From Pseudomonadota bacterium (lineage in GTDB: Bacteria; Myxococcota_A; Bradymonadia; Bradymonadales; GCA-2716585): a stretch of 64,000 bases of DNA. The stretch lies in the NCBI GenBank assembly GCA_005804885.1, contig SYOX01000093.1:1-64000 (forward strand), written 5' to 3'. This document shows, piece by piece, positions 9,163 through 18,132 of the stretch (positions are counted from its first letter, which is position 1; the number at the start of each line of letters is the position of its first letter). The position numbers and the translations under genes were made by a program. A model generated the notes under the pieces. That model was not told where the DNA came from. It did not search any database and saw nothing but the letters and a program-made list of their open reading frames with translations.

Positions 9163-9412
9163 AGCCCGGCATCACGGTGACGCAGCGCCGGGTCTTGAGA
9201 TCAACGGCGGCGCAGCTTCGGGCCTTGAGGGCGCAGGTCTGGATCTGGGCTGAAGCCCGGCAGTCCCCGAGATGAGAGAGGCGAGAGATTCTTGTCCGAA
9301 GGGCCGAGGAGGCCGCCCGACTCTGGCCCTCGTTCGCCCGGCAAGAAGCAATTCAGCAGGATCGACGCGGGGGGCCGAGGAGGCCGCCCGACTCTGGCCC
9401 TCGTTCGCCCGG
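9147..9412. repeat. Two sets of exact direct repeats
   Basis: A 25-bp sequence spanning the GNAT stop codon (9147-9171) recurs exactly at 9238-9262. A 41-bp sequence at 9301-9341 recurs exactly at 9372-9412. The 354-bp gap before the CHAT gene is therefore mostly duplicated DNA with no gene. Confidence 0.85.
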
Positions 9413-9516
9413 AGCCCCGCCCCGACGGCTCGTCCAAGGCTCGTCTCAACCTCGATCTGGCAGAGGGGCGCCGCTCCGTGAGAGAGTCACTTGAAGAGGT
9501 CTGTCGGAGGTGACTC

Positions 9517-12500
9517 ATGCACAAGCTGGCCATGGTCGCGGTGGTGTTGTCGCTGGCCTGGGCGCCGGAGGCCGCGCGGGCCCAGGACAGCGACGATCTC
9601 GGGTTGATGGAGCTGCTGGCCCAGGCCAGAGCGCAGCGCGCCAAGGCGCAGGGGATCGGCGCCAAGGACCCCGAGGCCGCCGAGGCGCTGGCCTTCAAGG
9701 CGGTCGCGGCCCTGGAGTGCGTCCTCGGGGTGCGCCACGCGGAGACGGTCGCGGCCCAGAAGGAGCTGGAGCGCTACGGGCAGCGCATCGAGCAGCGAGA
9801 GCAGCGGGCCGAGCGGCGCGAGATCGCCCTGCTGGTGCGTCGAGCGCGGGACGCCGCCGATCAAGGGTTGTACGAAGACGCTCTCTCCTTGATCGACGCG
9901 GCCTTCGAGCGGCTGACGGACGGCGACCAGCAGGCGCAGCTTGAGCGCGAGCGCGCGGCGATCCTCTCGGCCCGCGACCGGCGCCGCATGGCCGCGATCG
10001 GCGGCGCGCTTGAGCGGGCCACCCAGGAGCGCGCCGCCGGCCGCGTCGGGCGAGCCTGGGCGCACCTCTACCGCGCCCAGGAGCTCCTGGAGGCCCAATC
10101 GGGCGAGGATGAGGGCGCGTCGGAGAGGTTTGCAGAGGCGATCGCCAGGGAGGAGGAGGCGCTGTCCCGCGCCGAGTCGGCCCAGGCGCTCGCGCAGGCA
10201 CCGCAACACCTTGAAAAGGCCCGCGTCTTCGCCCAGCGCCGCCAGTTCGGGCTGGCCATCTTCCTCGCCGGGATCGCCGTGGAGACCCTTGAGGGCGCCC
10301 ACGGCGCCGAGCACCCTGCGGCGGCCCGCGCCCGGGAGGCCCTGCTCGCCTACGAGCAGGCGCAGGCCGCCCAGACCCTTGAGGACGCCGAGCGTCTCTT
10401 GAAGCAGGCTCGGGAGGCGCAGGCCCAGGGGCGCGCGGGCGAGGCGGGCGTGATGGTCGGGGACGCGCTGGACATCTTGAGCCGCGTCGAGGGCGATCAC
10501 GAGGCGCTGTCCGAGGCGCTGTCGGCGCTGTCCGAGGCGATCGAGGCCCGCTGTGAGCTTCAGCCTTGCCCCATCGCCGGCATCATCTCCGAGGCGAAGA
10601 TCGGCGGCGAGGAGATGGACGCGATCTCGGACGACGAGATGGCGGCGGGGAGCGGCGGCGAGTTCGCCCGCGCCGTCCTGGAGGGGCTCGCGCCGCGCGA
10701 GCCTGGGGCCTCGGGCGACAACCCCCGGCGGTGCGCGGACGTGCTGCTCGGCGAGGTGCGCCCCATCGAGGTGCTGCGCCAGGAGGCCGAGGTGGCGGCG
10801 CGGGAGCGCGGCGAGCAGCACGTCGAGGCGCGGCGCGCGCGCCTCGCGGTGGCCCGCGCGCTCTTCCGGCGAGGGGACTTCGAGGCCAGCCACGCGGCGC
10901 TGGAGGGGCTCATCGACGCGGGGGACGGCGACACGGAGCAGGCGCTGGCGCTGCGCCTGTCGGCGACCCTCCACCACGCCCAGGGCCACCACGCCGACGC
11001 CCGCGCCGCCGCCGAGCGCGCGCTGTCGATGCTCGACCCGACCCGCGCCGCCGCCGATCCCCTGCGACCCTCCCTGCTCAACACCCTCGGCCTCGTCCTG
11101 CTCGCCGAGCGCGACGACGCCTCGGCGCTGGCGCGCTTCGAGGAGGCGCTGGCCGCCCGTCAGCGCCTCCTGGGCGCCGACCACCCCCTCATCCTCCCCC
11201 TGCTCAACAACCTCGCCGTCGCCCGCTGGCGCCTGGGTCAGCTCGACGCCGCGATCGAGGCGTCACAACGGGCCCTGGACCTGTCGGCGCGCTCCTTCGG
11301 CGAGCGCTCCCCCCGTCTGGGGACGCTCCTGAGCAACCGCGCGCTGCTCCAGCGGGCCAAGGGCGATCTCGCCGGCGCCGCCCAGCTCAGCGCCCAGGCC
11401 CTTGAGATCGAGAAGCTCGCCTCCGGCCCCACCCACCCCAAGGTGGCCCGCGCCGCCGAGAACCTCGCCGCGATCACCTGGGAGCAGGGCGACACCCCGC
11501 GCACCCTGGAGCTGCTCGGGTTGGCCCTCGACGTTCAAGAGGAGCACCTGCGCGCCCACCTCTACAGCCCCCGCTACACCGAGGCCCAGAAGCTGGCCTT
11601 CGTCGAAGACCTGTCCCGAACCGCCGAGACCCTCCTGAGCCTCCACATGGACCTCGCCCCCGGCGACCCCGAGGCCGTCAGGCTGGCGCTCCGAGGGCTC
11701 CTGCTCCAGAAGGGGCGCGTGCTGGAGGCCATCGTCCAGAGCCGCGTCCCCGGCGCGGCCCCTCTAACCAGGGAGTCCGTCGAGGCCATCGAGCGGGCGC
11801 ACAAGGACCTCATCGGGACCCTCGACGTCCTCCAGCGCGGGCTCAACCGCGCCGAAAAGATCAAGGATATCATCACCTTCTTTGACAGGCGGCTCCGCCG
11901 CGTCCACGCGCTCCTGGAGCCGCTCAACCCCGCCTCGCTGGCCGGGCTTGAGCGCTGGAGGGAGGATTACGGCAAGCTGGAGGCGGAGCTGGTCAAGCTC
12001 AAGAGGCAGCAGAATGTTGAGCGGATCGAGGTCATCCGGCTTCACCGGCGCGCCTCGTCGCTTCTGCAACACACCTCGGCGCTCAAGGCCGAGGCTCTCC
12101 TCAAGGCCCCGGCCGGCCAGGATCTGGTGGCGCAGGTGCTCGACCGGCTCCCGCCGAGGGCGGCGCTGATCGAGTTCGCCGTCGCCCGGCCTTTCGACGT
12201 CAAGGCGCGCGAGGCGGCCCTGGCCTGGGGCCCGCCCAGGCTCGCGGCCTTCGTGCTGCGGCAGGGCGCGCCGATCGCGCAGGTCGATCTTGGCCCCGTC
12301 GCCGAGATCGACGCGCTCGTCCACGACCTGCGGGCCGAGATCCTCGGGTGCATGGAGGATGACGATCGGTGCGACCCCGAGGGCGCGCGGCTCGTGGCGC
12401 TGGAGCGCGACCTCGGGGAGCGGCTCCTGGGCCCGCTGCGCCCGCTGCTGGGCGACGCGGCGCACCTGCTCGTGGCCCCGGACGGCGACCTCCACCTGCT

Positions 12501-13602
12501 GCCCTTCGAAGTGCTGGGGGGCGGCCAGGGCCGATACCTGAGCGACGACTTTCAGATCACCTACCTGTCGACGGGCCGGGATCTGATCCACTTCGCCGAG
12601 CGCCCCGCCCCGCGTGAGGGGATGGTCGTGGTGGCCAACCCCGATTACGACGGCGGCGCCGGGGCGGCCGACGTGGGGCAGGCCGGGGCGTCGTCCAGGG
12701 CGCCTTCGACGGCGCGCTGGACGGATCTCAAGCGCCTGAGCTGGCCCGCGCTCCCAGGGACGGCGGCCGAGGCCGAGGCCATCGCGGAGATCTTCGCCGA
12801 CTCGATGCGCCGCCTTGAGGGCGTCGAGGCCACCGAGACGGCGCTCAAGGCGCTGCATGGGCCTCAGATCCTGCACGTCGCCACCCACGGCTTCTTCCTC
12901 GATCAGCGCGCTCCTGCGGCGGGGGCGGGCGGGGAGCGGGGCTTCGTCGTGCCGGAGGTGGAGTTGAGCCTGGAGTCGACGCCGACGATCCACCAGGACG
13001 CGATGGATCGCGCGGGGCTGGTGTGCGCGGGCGGCAATGGCCTGCGCGGCGAGGGCCAGAACGACGGGATCTTGACGGCCAGGGAGGCGGCGGCGCTGGA
13101 TCTGTGGGGCACGCGGCTGGTGGTGCTGTCGGCCTGCGAGACTGGCCTGGGCGAGTCTCGACGGGGACAGGGGGTCCACGGGTTGAGGCGAGCGCTGGTG
13201 CTGGCCGGCGCCGAGAGCCAGGTGCTCAGCCTCTGGAAGGTCAGCGACGAGGCCACTCAGCTCCTCATGGGCGCCTTCTACGCCGGGCTGCGCGAGGGCC
13301 TGGGGATCAGCCAGGCGATGCGGGTCGCCCGGCTGACACTGCGCTCGGATCCGCGCTGGGGGCACCCCTGCTTCTGGGGCGCCTTCGTCCTGTCGGGGGA
13401 CTGGCAGACCCTCGATCGCAAGGAGCCGCCCGCCGAGAGCCTCGTCATGCCGCGCGTGACCCCCGGGCCTCGCGGCTGCGCGTGTCGCGCCGTCGCGTCG
13501 CCGCCTTCCTGGCGTGGGGCTGTCGCGCTCGGCTTGCTGGCGCTCGTGGGGGCGCTGTGGCGTCGGCGCTCGGGGCGAGCGCGGGCGAGGCGGTCGGGGT
13601 GA
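9517..13602 (+). CDS. TPR-CHAT caspase-like protease with MYXO-CTERM-like tail
   Basis: The 1361-aa protein starts with a Sec signal peptide ending near AARAQ. A long helical region follows with TPR repeats from about 400 to 700, then the CHAT (caspase HetF-associated with TPRs) domain from about 870 to 1305. The dyad is intact: His1124 in HVATHG and Cys1207 in LSACETGLG, followed by the family's LSLWKVSDEAT and WGAFVLSG blocks. The last 42 residues have Cys1321 and Cys1323 (RGCACR), a hydrophobic helix and an Arg-rich tail, the arrangement of MYXO-CTERM sorting signals. TCGGAGGTG precedes the ATG. CHAT proteases are usually cytosolic; this one appears to be exported and surface-sorted. The caspase gene follows after 18 bases, so they are probably co-transcribed. 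Confidence 0.9.
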   Translation: MHKLAMVAVVLSLAWAPEAARAQDSDDLGLMELLAQARAQRAKAQGIGAKDPEAAEALAFKAVAALECVLGVRHAETVAAQKELERYGQRIEQREQRAERREIALLVRRARDAADQGLYEDALSLIDAAFERLTDGDQQAQLERERAAILSARDRRRMAAIGGALERATQERAAGRVGRAWAHLYRAQELLEAQSGEDEGASERFAEAIAREEEALSRAESAQALAQAPQHLEKARVFAQRRQFGLAIFLAGIAVETLEGAHGAEHPAAARAREALLAYEQAQAAQTLEDAERLLKQAREAQAQGRAGEAGVMVGDALDILSRVEGDHEALSEALSALSEAIEARCELQPCPIAGIISEAKIGGEEMDAISDDEMAAGSGGEFARAVLEGLAPREPGASGDNPRRCADVLLGEVRPIEVLRQEAEVAARERGEQHVEARRARLAVARALFRRGDFEASHAALEGLIDAGDGDTEQALALRLSATLHHAQGHHADARAAAERALSMLDPTRAAADPLRPSLLNTLGLVLLAERDDASALARFEEALAARQRLLGADHPLILPLLNNLAVARWRLGQLDAAIEASQRALDLSARSFGERSPRLGTLLSNRALLQRAKGDLAGAAQLSAQALEIEKLASGPTHPKVARAAENLAAITWEQGDTPRTLELLGLALDVQEEHLRAHLYSPRYTEAQKLAFVEDLSRTAETLLSLHMDLAPGDPEAVRLALRGLLLQKGRVLEAIVQSRVPGAAPLTRESVEAIERAHKDLIGTLDVLQRGLNRAEKIKDIITFFDRRLRRVHALLEPLNPASLAGLERWREDYGKLEAELVKLKRQQNVERIEVIRLHRRASSLLQHTSALKAEALLKAPAGQDLVAQVLDRLPPRAALIEFAVARPFDVKAREAALAWGPPRLAAFVLRQGAPIAQVDLGPVAEIDALVHDLRAEILGCMEDDDRCDPEGARLVALERDLGERLLGPLRPLLGDAAHLLVAPDGDLHLLPFEVLGGGQGRYLSDDFQITYLSTGRDLIHFAERPAPREGMVVVANPDYDGGAGAADVGQAGASSRAPSTARWTDLKRLSWPALPGTAAEAEAIAEIFADSMRRLEGVEATETALKALHGPQILHVATHGFFLDQRAPAAGAGGERGFVVPEVELSLESTPTIHQDAMDRAGLVCAGGNGLRGEGQNDGILTAREAAALDLWGTRLVVLSACETGLGESRRGQGVHGLRRALVLAGAESQVLSLWKVSDEATQLLMGAFYAGLREGLGISQAMRVARLTLRSDPRWGHPCFWGAFVLSGDWQTLDRKEPPAESLVMPRVTPGPRGCACRAVASPPSWRGAVALGLLALVGALWRRRSGRARARRSG

Positions 13603-13620
13603 GGTCGATGGGAAAAATCG

Positions 13621-16600
13621 ATGTATATTGAGGGCTTGCAGGTCGACGGGGGAGGGCGCGGGGCGATCCGGTCGCGGGCGAACCGGGCGCAGGCGCGTGG
13701 GCGCGGGCGCGTGGGCGCGAGCGCGGCGGCGGACGTGGCGATGGTCGCGGTTGTCGTGGCCGTGGTGGCGGGCGTGGGTGCGGGGGCCTGCGCCCCGACC
13801 GAGCGGCTGATGGTGGCGCCGGCGACGATGTTTGAGCCCGCGCTGCCCTACCCGCAGGAGATCGCGGCGGACGGGGCGCTGGGGCACTGGCGGCTGGACG
13901 GGCCGGTCCGAGGCGCGATCGCGGGCGACGTGGACGGCGCGCTGGTCTTTACCGGGCAGACGCACCGGCTGCTGGAGGCGCCGGAGTTCGGCGGCGCCGA
14001 GGCGACGGTCGAGGTCTGGGTGTCGGCGGCCAGGGGCGGGGCGATCCTGTCCTACGCGGTCGAAGGCGGCCTGGATCGGCTGGCGGTGGCGTGCGATGGG
14101 GCGGGCCAGCTGGTCGTGACGGTGCTGGGCGCGGCGTCGAAGACCGGGGTGGGGCTGTGCGACGGGCAGGAGGGCTGGCGGCACCTGGGCGTGACCTGGA
14201 GGGGCGAGGACGGCGCGCTGGCCGTGACCATCGAGGGCCAGGAGGTCTGGCGCGGGGTGGCGGGCGCCGGGCGCGAGCTGCCCAGGGGCGGGGTCGTGGT
14301 GCTTGGGCAGGGGCAGGGCTGCGCGGGCGGGTGTATGCGGGGGGGCTTCGTGGGGCGGCTCGACGAGGTGGCGCTGCACGAGCGGGCGCTGCCCGAGAGC
14401 CGGCTGCGGAGCCACGCGCTGGTGGGGGCGGGGGTCAGGCCGGCGACGCCGATCGAGCGGGTGCTGCCCATCGAGATTCAGCCTCAGTTCTCGCACACGG
14501 CGGCGATCCGGGATCTGGCCTTCAGCCCGGACGAGCGGCTGCTGGTGACCGGGGATCAGGAGGGCGTGATCAAGCTGTGGGACGTGGCGACGGGGCGCCT
14601 GATCCGAGATCTGGATCGTCACAAGGACGCGATCAACCTGCTGGGGTTCACGCCCGACGGGCGGCTCCTGATCTCGGCCAGCTCGGACACGACTCTGGGC
14701 GTCTGGGACGTGGTGACCGGGGCGCTGCTGCACCGCCTCGACGCGCACACCGAGCCGGTCGGGGGATTCGTGATCGCGCCCGACGGCCAGCGGATCATCT
14801 CGTCGGGGCAGGACGACACGCTGCGCCAGTGGGATCTGAGCACCGGGCGGCAGCGGCGAGAGCTGCGCGCCGGGGCGCCTGAGCACGCTCTGTCGATGGC
14901 GCTGGACGAGGACGGGCGGGTCTTCGCGGCGGGGCTGGGCAAGCGCGTGAAGGTGTGGGAGATGGCCTCCGGGGCGCTGCTCCACGACGTCGAGGCGCAC
15001 GAGGATGTGATCAACGGGCTGGCCTTCAGCCCCGACGGGCGGCTGCTGGCGACGGCGAGCGACGACGGGTCGGCGGCCTTGGTCGATCTCCAAAGCGGCG
15101 CCGTTGTTGAGAAATTCGAGGAGTGGGGGGAGGCGCGCGGGGAGAGCGGCGAGGCGCCCAAGGTGTTGTCGGTGGCCTTCGAGGGGGGGGATCTGCTGGC
15201 CTTGCTGGAGGGCGGCGTGCTGGCGGTGGTGTCGCTCAAGGGCCAGGGGGTCCGGGCGATCCCGTGCTGCGGGACGGAGCGGATGGCGGTGGCGCTGCTG
15301 CCGGGGCAGGGGGCCGTGGTGACGGCCAGGGGCGGGGAGGCGATCTCGATGTGGGATCTGGCCTCGGGGTCGGTGCTGCGGACCTATGGGGAGCGGGGCT
15401 TTGCGGACGGGATGGTGGCGGTGTCGGGGTCGAGGCGGCTGCTGGCGGCCGTGGACGGGCGCGGGGCGTTGATGGTGTGGGAGGTGGCCACAGGAAGGCT
15501 GGTGAGGGAGCTTGGGGGGGCCAGCGCGCGGCCTCGGGTGGCGATCTTCAGCCCGGACGGGCGCAGGGCGGCGACGGACGATCAGGCGGGCCTGTGGGAT
15601 CTGGAGACAGGGCGGCTGCTGCGGACCTTCGGCGTCGAGGGCGTCACGGCGCTGGCCTTCAGCCCGGACGGGGCGCTGCTGGCGCTCGGGGGCCACGACG
15701 GCCGCGTGAGCGCCTTCGAACCCTCGACGGGGCGGCGGGTGTTCTCGATCCAGGCCCACCCGCAGTACGTCCGCCAGCTGGCCTTCAGCCCGGACGGGGC
15801 GCTGCTGGCCTCGCTGAGCGAGGGCGACGCGGTGCGGACCTGGGATCTGGCCGGGGCCGCGCGCCACGTCTTGTCCGATGAGGAGGGCGCGTCGGTCTTC
15901 GCCTTTGACCGCAAGGGGGGGCGGCTGATCGTCGCCGCCGGCGAGGTGGCCGTGATCTGGGGGTTGGAGGACGGGCAGGTGGAGCGGCGCCTGGAGGGGC
16001 ACGAGGCGCTGATCACGGCCGTGGCGGTGAGCGCCGACGGGCGCGCGGTGGTGACGGCCAGCGACGACGAGCGCCTGAAGGTGTGGGGGATCGAGGACGG
16101 GGCCTTGATGGGCGATCTGGCGCTGGGCCTGAGCGAGCCGATGGGGCTGGTCGTCAGCCCGGCGGGCGATCAGGTCGTCGCGCTGGGCAGCGACAACCAC
16201 CTGACGGTGATCGATCCGAGGGCCGGGGCGCTGAAGGCGAACCTGGCCGGGCACGCCGACACGGTCAACGCGGCGGCCTTCGTCCCTGACGGCGCGGGCA
16301 TCTGGACGGCCAGCGACGACCAGACCGTGCGGCTGTGGAACCGCTTCGGCTTCGTCGAGAAGGAGATCCCGCTTCGGGCCAGGGCCCTGAGCGTCGACGT
16401 GTCGCCGGACGGCAGGCGGCTGCTGGTGGCGTGCGAAGACCGCACCTTGCGCCTGATCAACCTCGACACCGACGTCGCCGTCACGATGCTCTCCCACGAC
16501 TCAAGCTGGCTCGCCTTCACCGCCGCCGGTCACTTCGACGCCTCGCCTGGCGGCGCGGCGCTCGTCTCGATGGTCCAGGGCTCGCGCGTCTTCGGCGTCG

Positions 16601-18057
16601 ACCAGCGGGCGCTGACGCACAACCGCCCGGACAAGCTCATCGAGGGGCTGGGCCTGGATCGCCTCGACCCGGAGTCGCTGTCGGCGCGGACCAGGGCGCG
16701 CTTTGAGGCCCGGATGGCCGCGCTTGGGATCGACCGGGCGGCCCTGGATCGCCAGCGCCAGCGCCTCGACGGCCTGCGGCGCCACTTCCTGGCCCGATAC
16801 CGGCGCCGGCTGGAGGTGGCGGGGCTGCCGGAGGAGAACGTCGCCTTTGGCACCTTCGAACTGCCCGAGGCCCGCATCCTCCAGGCCCGGCCGGGCGACG
16901 ACCCCGAGGTCGCGGTGCTGGAGCTGGCCTTTCGCAGCCGCAAGGCGCTGTCGAGCTTCCAGATCTACGTCAACGACGTGCCCGTCTTCGCCGCCCCCCG
17001 GCCCCTGAGCGGCCAGCAGGCCCGCGTCACCGAGGTGATCGCGCTGACCGAGGGCGTCAACAAGATCGAGGTCGCCGCCCGCAACACCTTCGGCCTGGAG
17101 TCCCTGCGCGCGCTCGCGACCCTGGACCGCGCCCCTGGCGAGCGACGGGGCGACCTGATCTTCATCGGCTTCGGCGTCTCGGACTACCTCCACGACGAGG
17201 AGCTGCCGGATCTCCAGTACGCCCACCAGGACGCCCTCGATCTGGCGCGGTACTTTCAAGAACTTGGCGAGTCTGACGATGACTCCATCAAGAAGTTTGA
17301 TGGGGTCAGGGTCCACGTCTTCACCGACGCGCAGGTCACGCCGGCGCAGATCGAGGCGGCGTCGGGGCTGCTGTCCTCGGCCACGGCGCAGGACACGCTG
17401 ATCCTGTTCGTGGCGGGGCACGGGGTGCGGGGCGACGACGAGGCCCGGACCTACTACTACCTGACGCACGGGGCGCGGCTGGACGACCTGCCTGGGACGG
17501 CGGCGCCCTTCGAGGCCATCGAGCGGCTGCTCTTTGATTCGAAGCCGCGCAAGAAGCTCTTCCTGATGGACACCTGCCAGAGCGGCGAGATCGACGAGGA
17601 CGCCCCGGCGGCGGCCGGCGGGGGCGCGGGGGCGCGGGGGCTCGCGGCCAGGGCCGTGCCGATGTCCAGCCGCACGGCGCGGGTCTTCGGGGGAGAGCCT
17701 GGGGGCGAGCCGGGGGGCCAGCCGGGGGCCCTGGCCCCGCTCGTGGACCGGGAGCGGTTCATCTATGTGGATCTGGCGCGCCGCAGCGGGGCGATCGTCC
17801 TGTCCTCCTCGCGGGGGCAGGAGTACTCGCTGGAGGGGCCGCAGTTCGAGAACGGCGCCTTCACCGAGGTGCTGCTCCAGGCGCTCCGCTCGGAAGCGGC
17901 CGACGGTGACGGCGACGGCCTCGTCACGACGGACGAGCTGCGCGAGCACGCGATCAGGGCGGTCCCATTGCTGACCGACGATCGCCAGCACCCGACCGTC
18001 GACCGGGACAACCTCTTTCAGAAGTTCGCGCTGCCCGTCCTGCGCCCGGCGCCCTGA
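13621..18057 (+). CDS. LamG-WD40-caspase (C14) multidomain protease
   Basis: The 1478-aa reading frame has three parts. Residues ~75-270 resemble a concanavalin-like LamG domain (AEATVEVWV, GRLDEVALHERAL). Residues ~285-970 are WD40 repeats with many FSPDG and LWD signatures. Residues ~1175-1470 form a caspase/metacaspase C14 domain with His1267 in AGHG and Cys1319 in MDTCQSGE. A Gly-Glu-Pro loop (about 1357-1367) follows the Cys. The start is uncertain: the frame opens at 13621, but an ATG at 13741 gives a hydrophobic segment ending AGAC, a weak lipobox, so the product may be a lipoprotein. It follows the CHAT gene closely. Regulation by WD40 sensing and proteolytic output is inferred. Confidence 0.88.
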   Translation: MYIEGLQVDGGGRGAIRSRANRAQARGRGRVGASAAADVAMVAVVVAVVAGVGAGACAPTERLMVAPATMFEPALPYPQEIAADGALGHWRLDGPVRGAIAGDVDGALVFTGQTHRLLEAPEFGGAEATVEVWVSAARGGAILSYAVEGGLDRLAVACDGAGQLVVTVLGAASKTGVGLCDGQEGWRHLGVTWRGEDGALAVTIEGQEVWRGVAGAGRELPRGGVVVLGQGQGCAGGCMRGGFVGRLDEVALHERALPESRLRSHALVGAGVRPATPIERVLPIEIQPQFSHTAAIRDLAFSPDERLLVTGDQEGVIKLWDVATGRLIRDLDRHKDAINLLGFTPDGRLLISASSDTTLGVWDVVTGALLHRLDAHTEPVGGFVIAPDGQRIISSGQDDTLRQWDLSTGRQRRELRAGAPEHALSMALDEDGRVFAAGLGKRVKVWEMASGALLHDVEAHEDVINGLAFSPDGRLLATASDDGSAALVDLQSGAVVEKFEEWGEARGESGEAPKVLSVAFEGGDLLALLEGGVLAVVSLKGQGVRAIPCCGTERMAVALLPGQGAVVTARGGEAISMWDLASGSVLRTYGERGFADGMVAVSGSRRLLAAVDGRGALMVWEVATGRLVRELGGASARPRVAIFSPDGRRAATDDQAGLWDLETGRLLRTFGVEGVTALAFSPDGALLALGGHDGRVSAFEPSTGRRVFSIQAHPQYVRQLAFSPDGALLASLSEGDAVRTWDLAGAARHVLSDEEGASVFAFDRKGGRLIVAAGEVAVIWGLEDGQVERRLEGHEALITAVAVSADGRAVVTASDDERLKVWGIEDGALMGDLALGLSEPMGLVVSPAGDQVVALGSDNHLTVIDPRAGALKANLAGHADTVNAAAFVPDGAGIWTASDDQTVRLWNRFGFVEKEIPLRARALSVDVSPDGRRLLVACEDRTLRLINLDTDVAVTMLSHDSSWLAFTAAGHFDASPGGAALVSMVQGSRVFGVDQRALTHNRPDKLIEGLGLDRLDPESLSARTRARFEARMAALGIDRAALDRQRQRLDGLRRHFLARYRRRLEVAGLPEENVAFGTFELPEARILQARPGDDPEVAVLELAFRSRKALSSFQIYVNDVPVFAAPRPLSGQQARVTEVIALTEGVNKIEVAARNTFGLESLRALATLDRAPGERRGDLIFIGFGVSDYLHDEELPDLQYAHQDALDLARYFQELGESDDDSIKKFDGVRVHVFTDAQVTPAQIEAASGLLSSATAQDTLILFVAGHGVRGDDEARTYYYLTHGARLDDLPGTAAPFEAIERLLFDSKPRKKLFLMDTCQSGEIDEDAPAAAGGGAGARGLAARAVPMSSRTARVFGGEPGGEPGGQPGALAPLVDRERFIYVDLARRSGAIVLSSSRGQEYSLEGPQFENGAFTEVLLQALRSEAADGDGDGLVTTDELREHAIRAVPLLTDDRQHPTVDRDNLFQKFALPVLRPAP

Positions 18058-18112
18058 GCGCGCCTCAGAGGTTCGCGCTGCCTGTCCTGCGCCCGGCGCC
18101 CTGAGCGCGCCT
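18019..18112. repeat. 47-bp tandem duplication of the caspase gene 3' end
   Basis: The last 39 coding bases and stop codon plus 8 bases (18019-18065) are followed immediately by a second copy (18066-18112) with two substitutions. The duplicate is outside the reading frame and not translated. Confidence 0.9.
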
Positions 18113-18132
18113 GGACGCGGGCCGGGCCCGCT

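Noticed and set aside
11764-16497. 1577-residue minus-strand frame across the CHAT and caspase genes
   Set aside because: It is an antisense frame of GC-rich coding DNA; Arg/Pro/His-rich with no recognisable motif, while both plus-strand genes have intact catalytic motifs.
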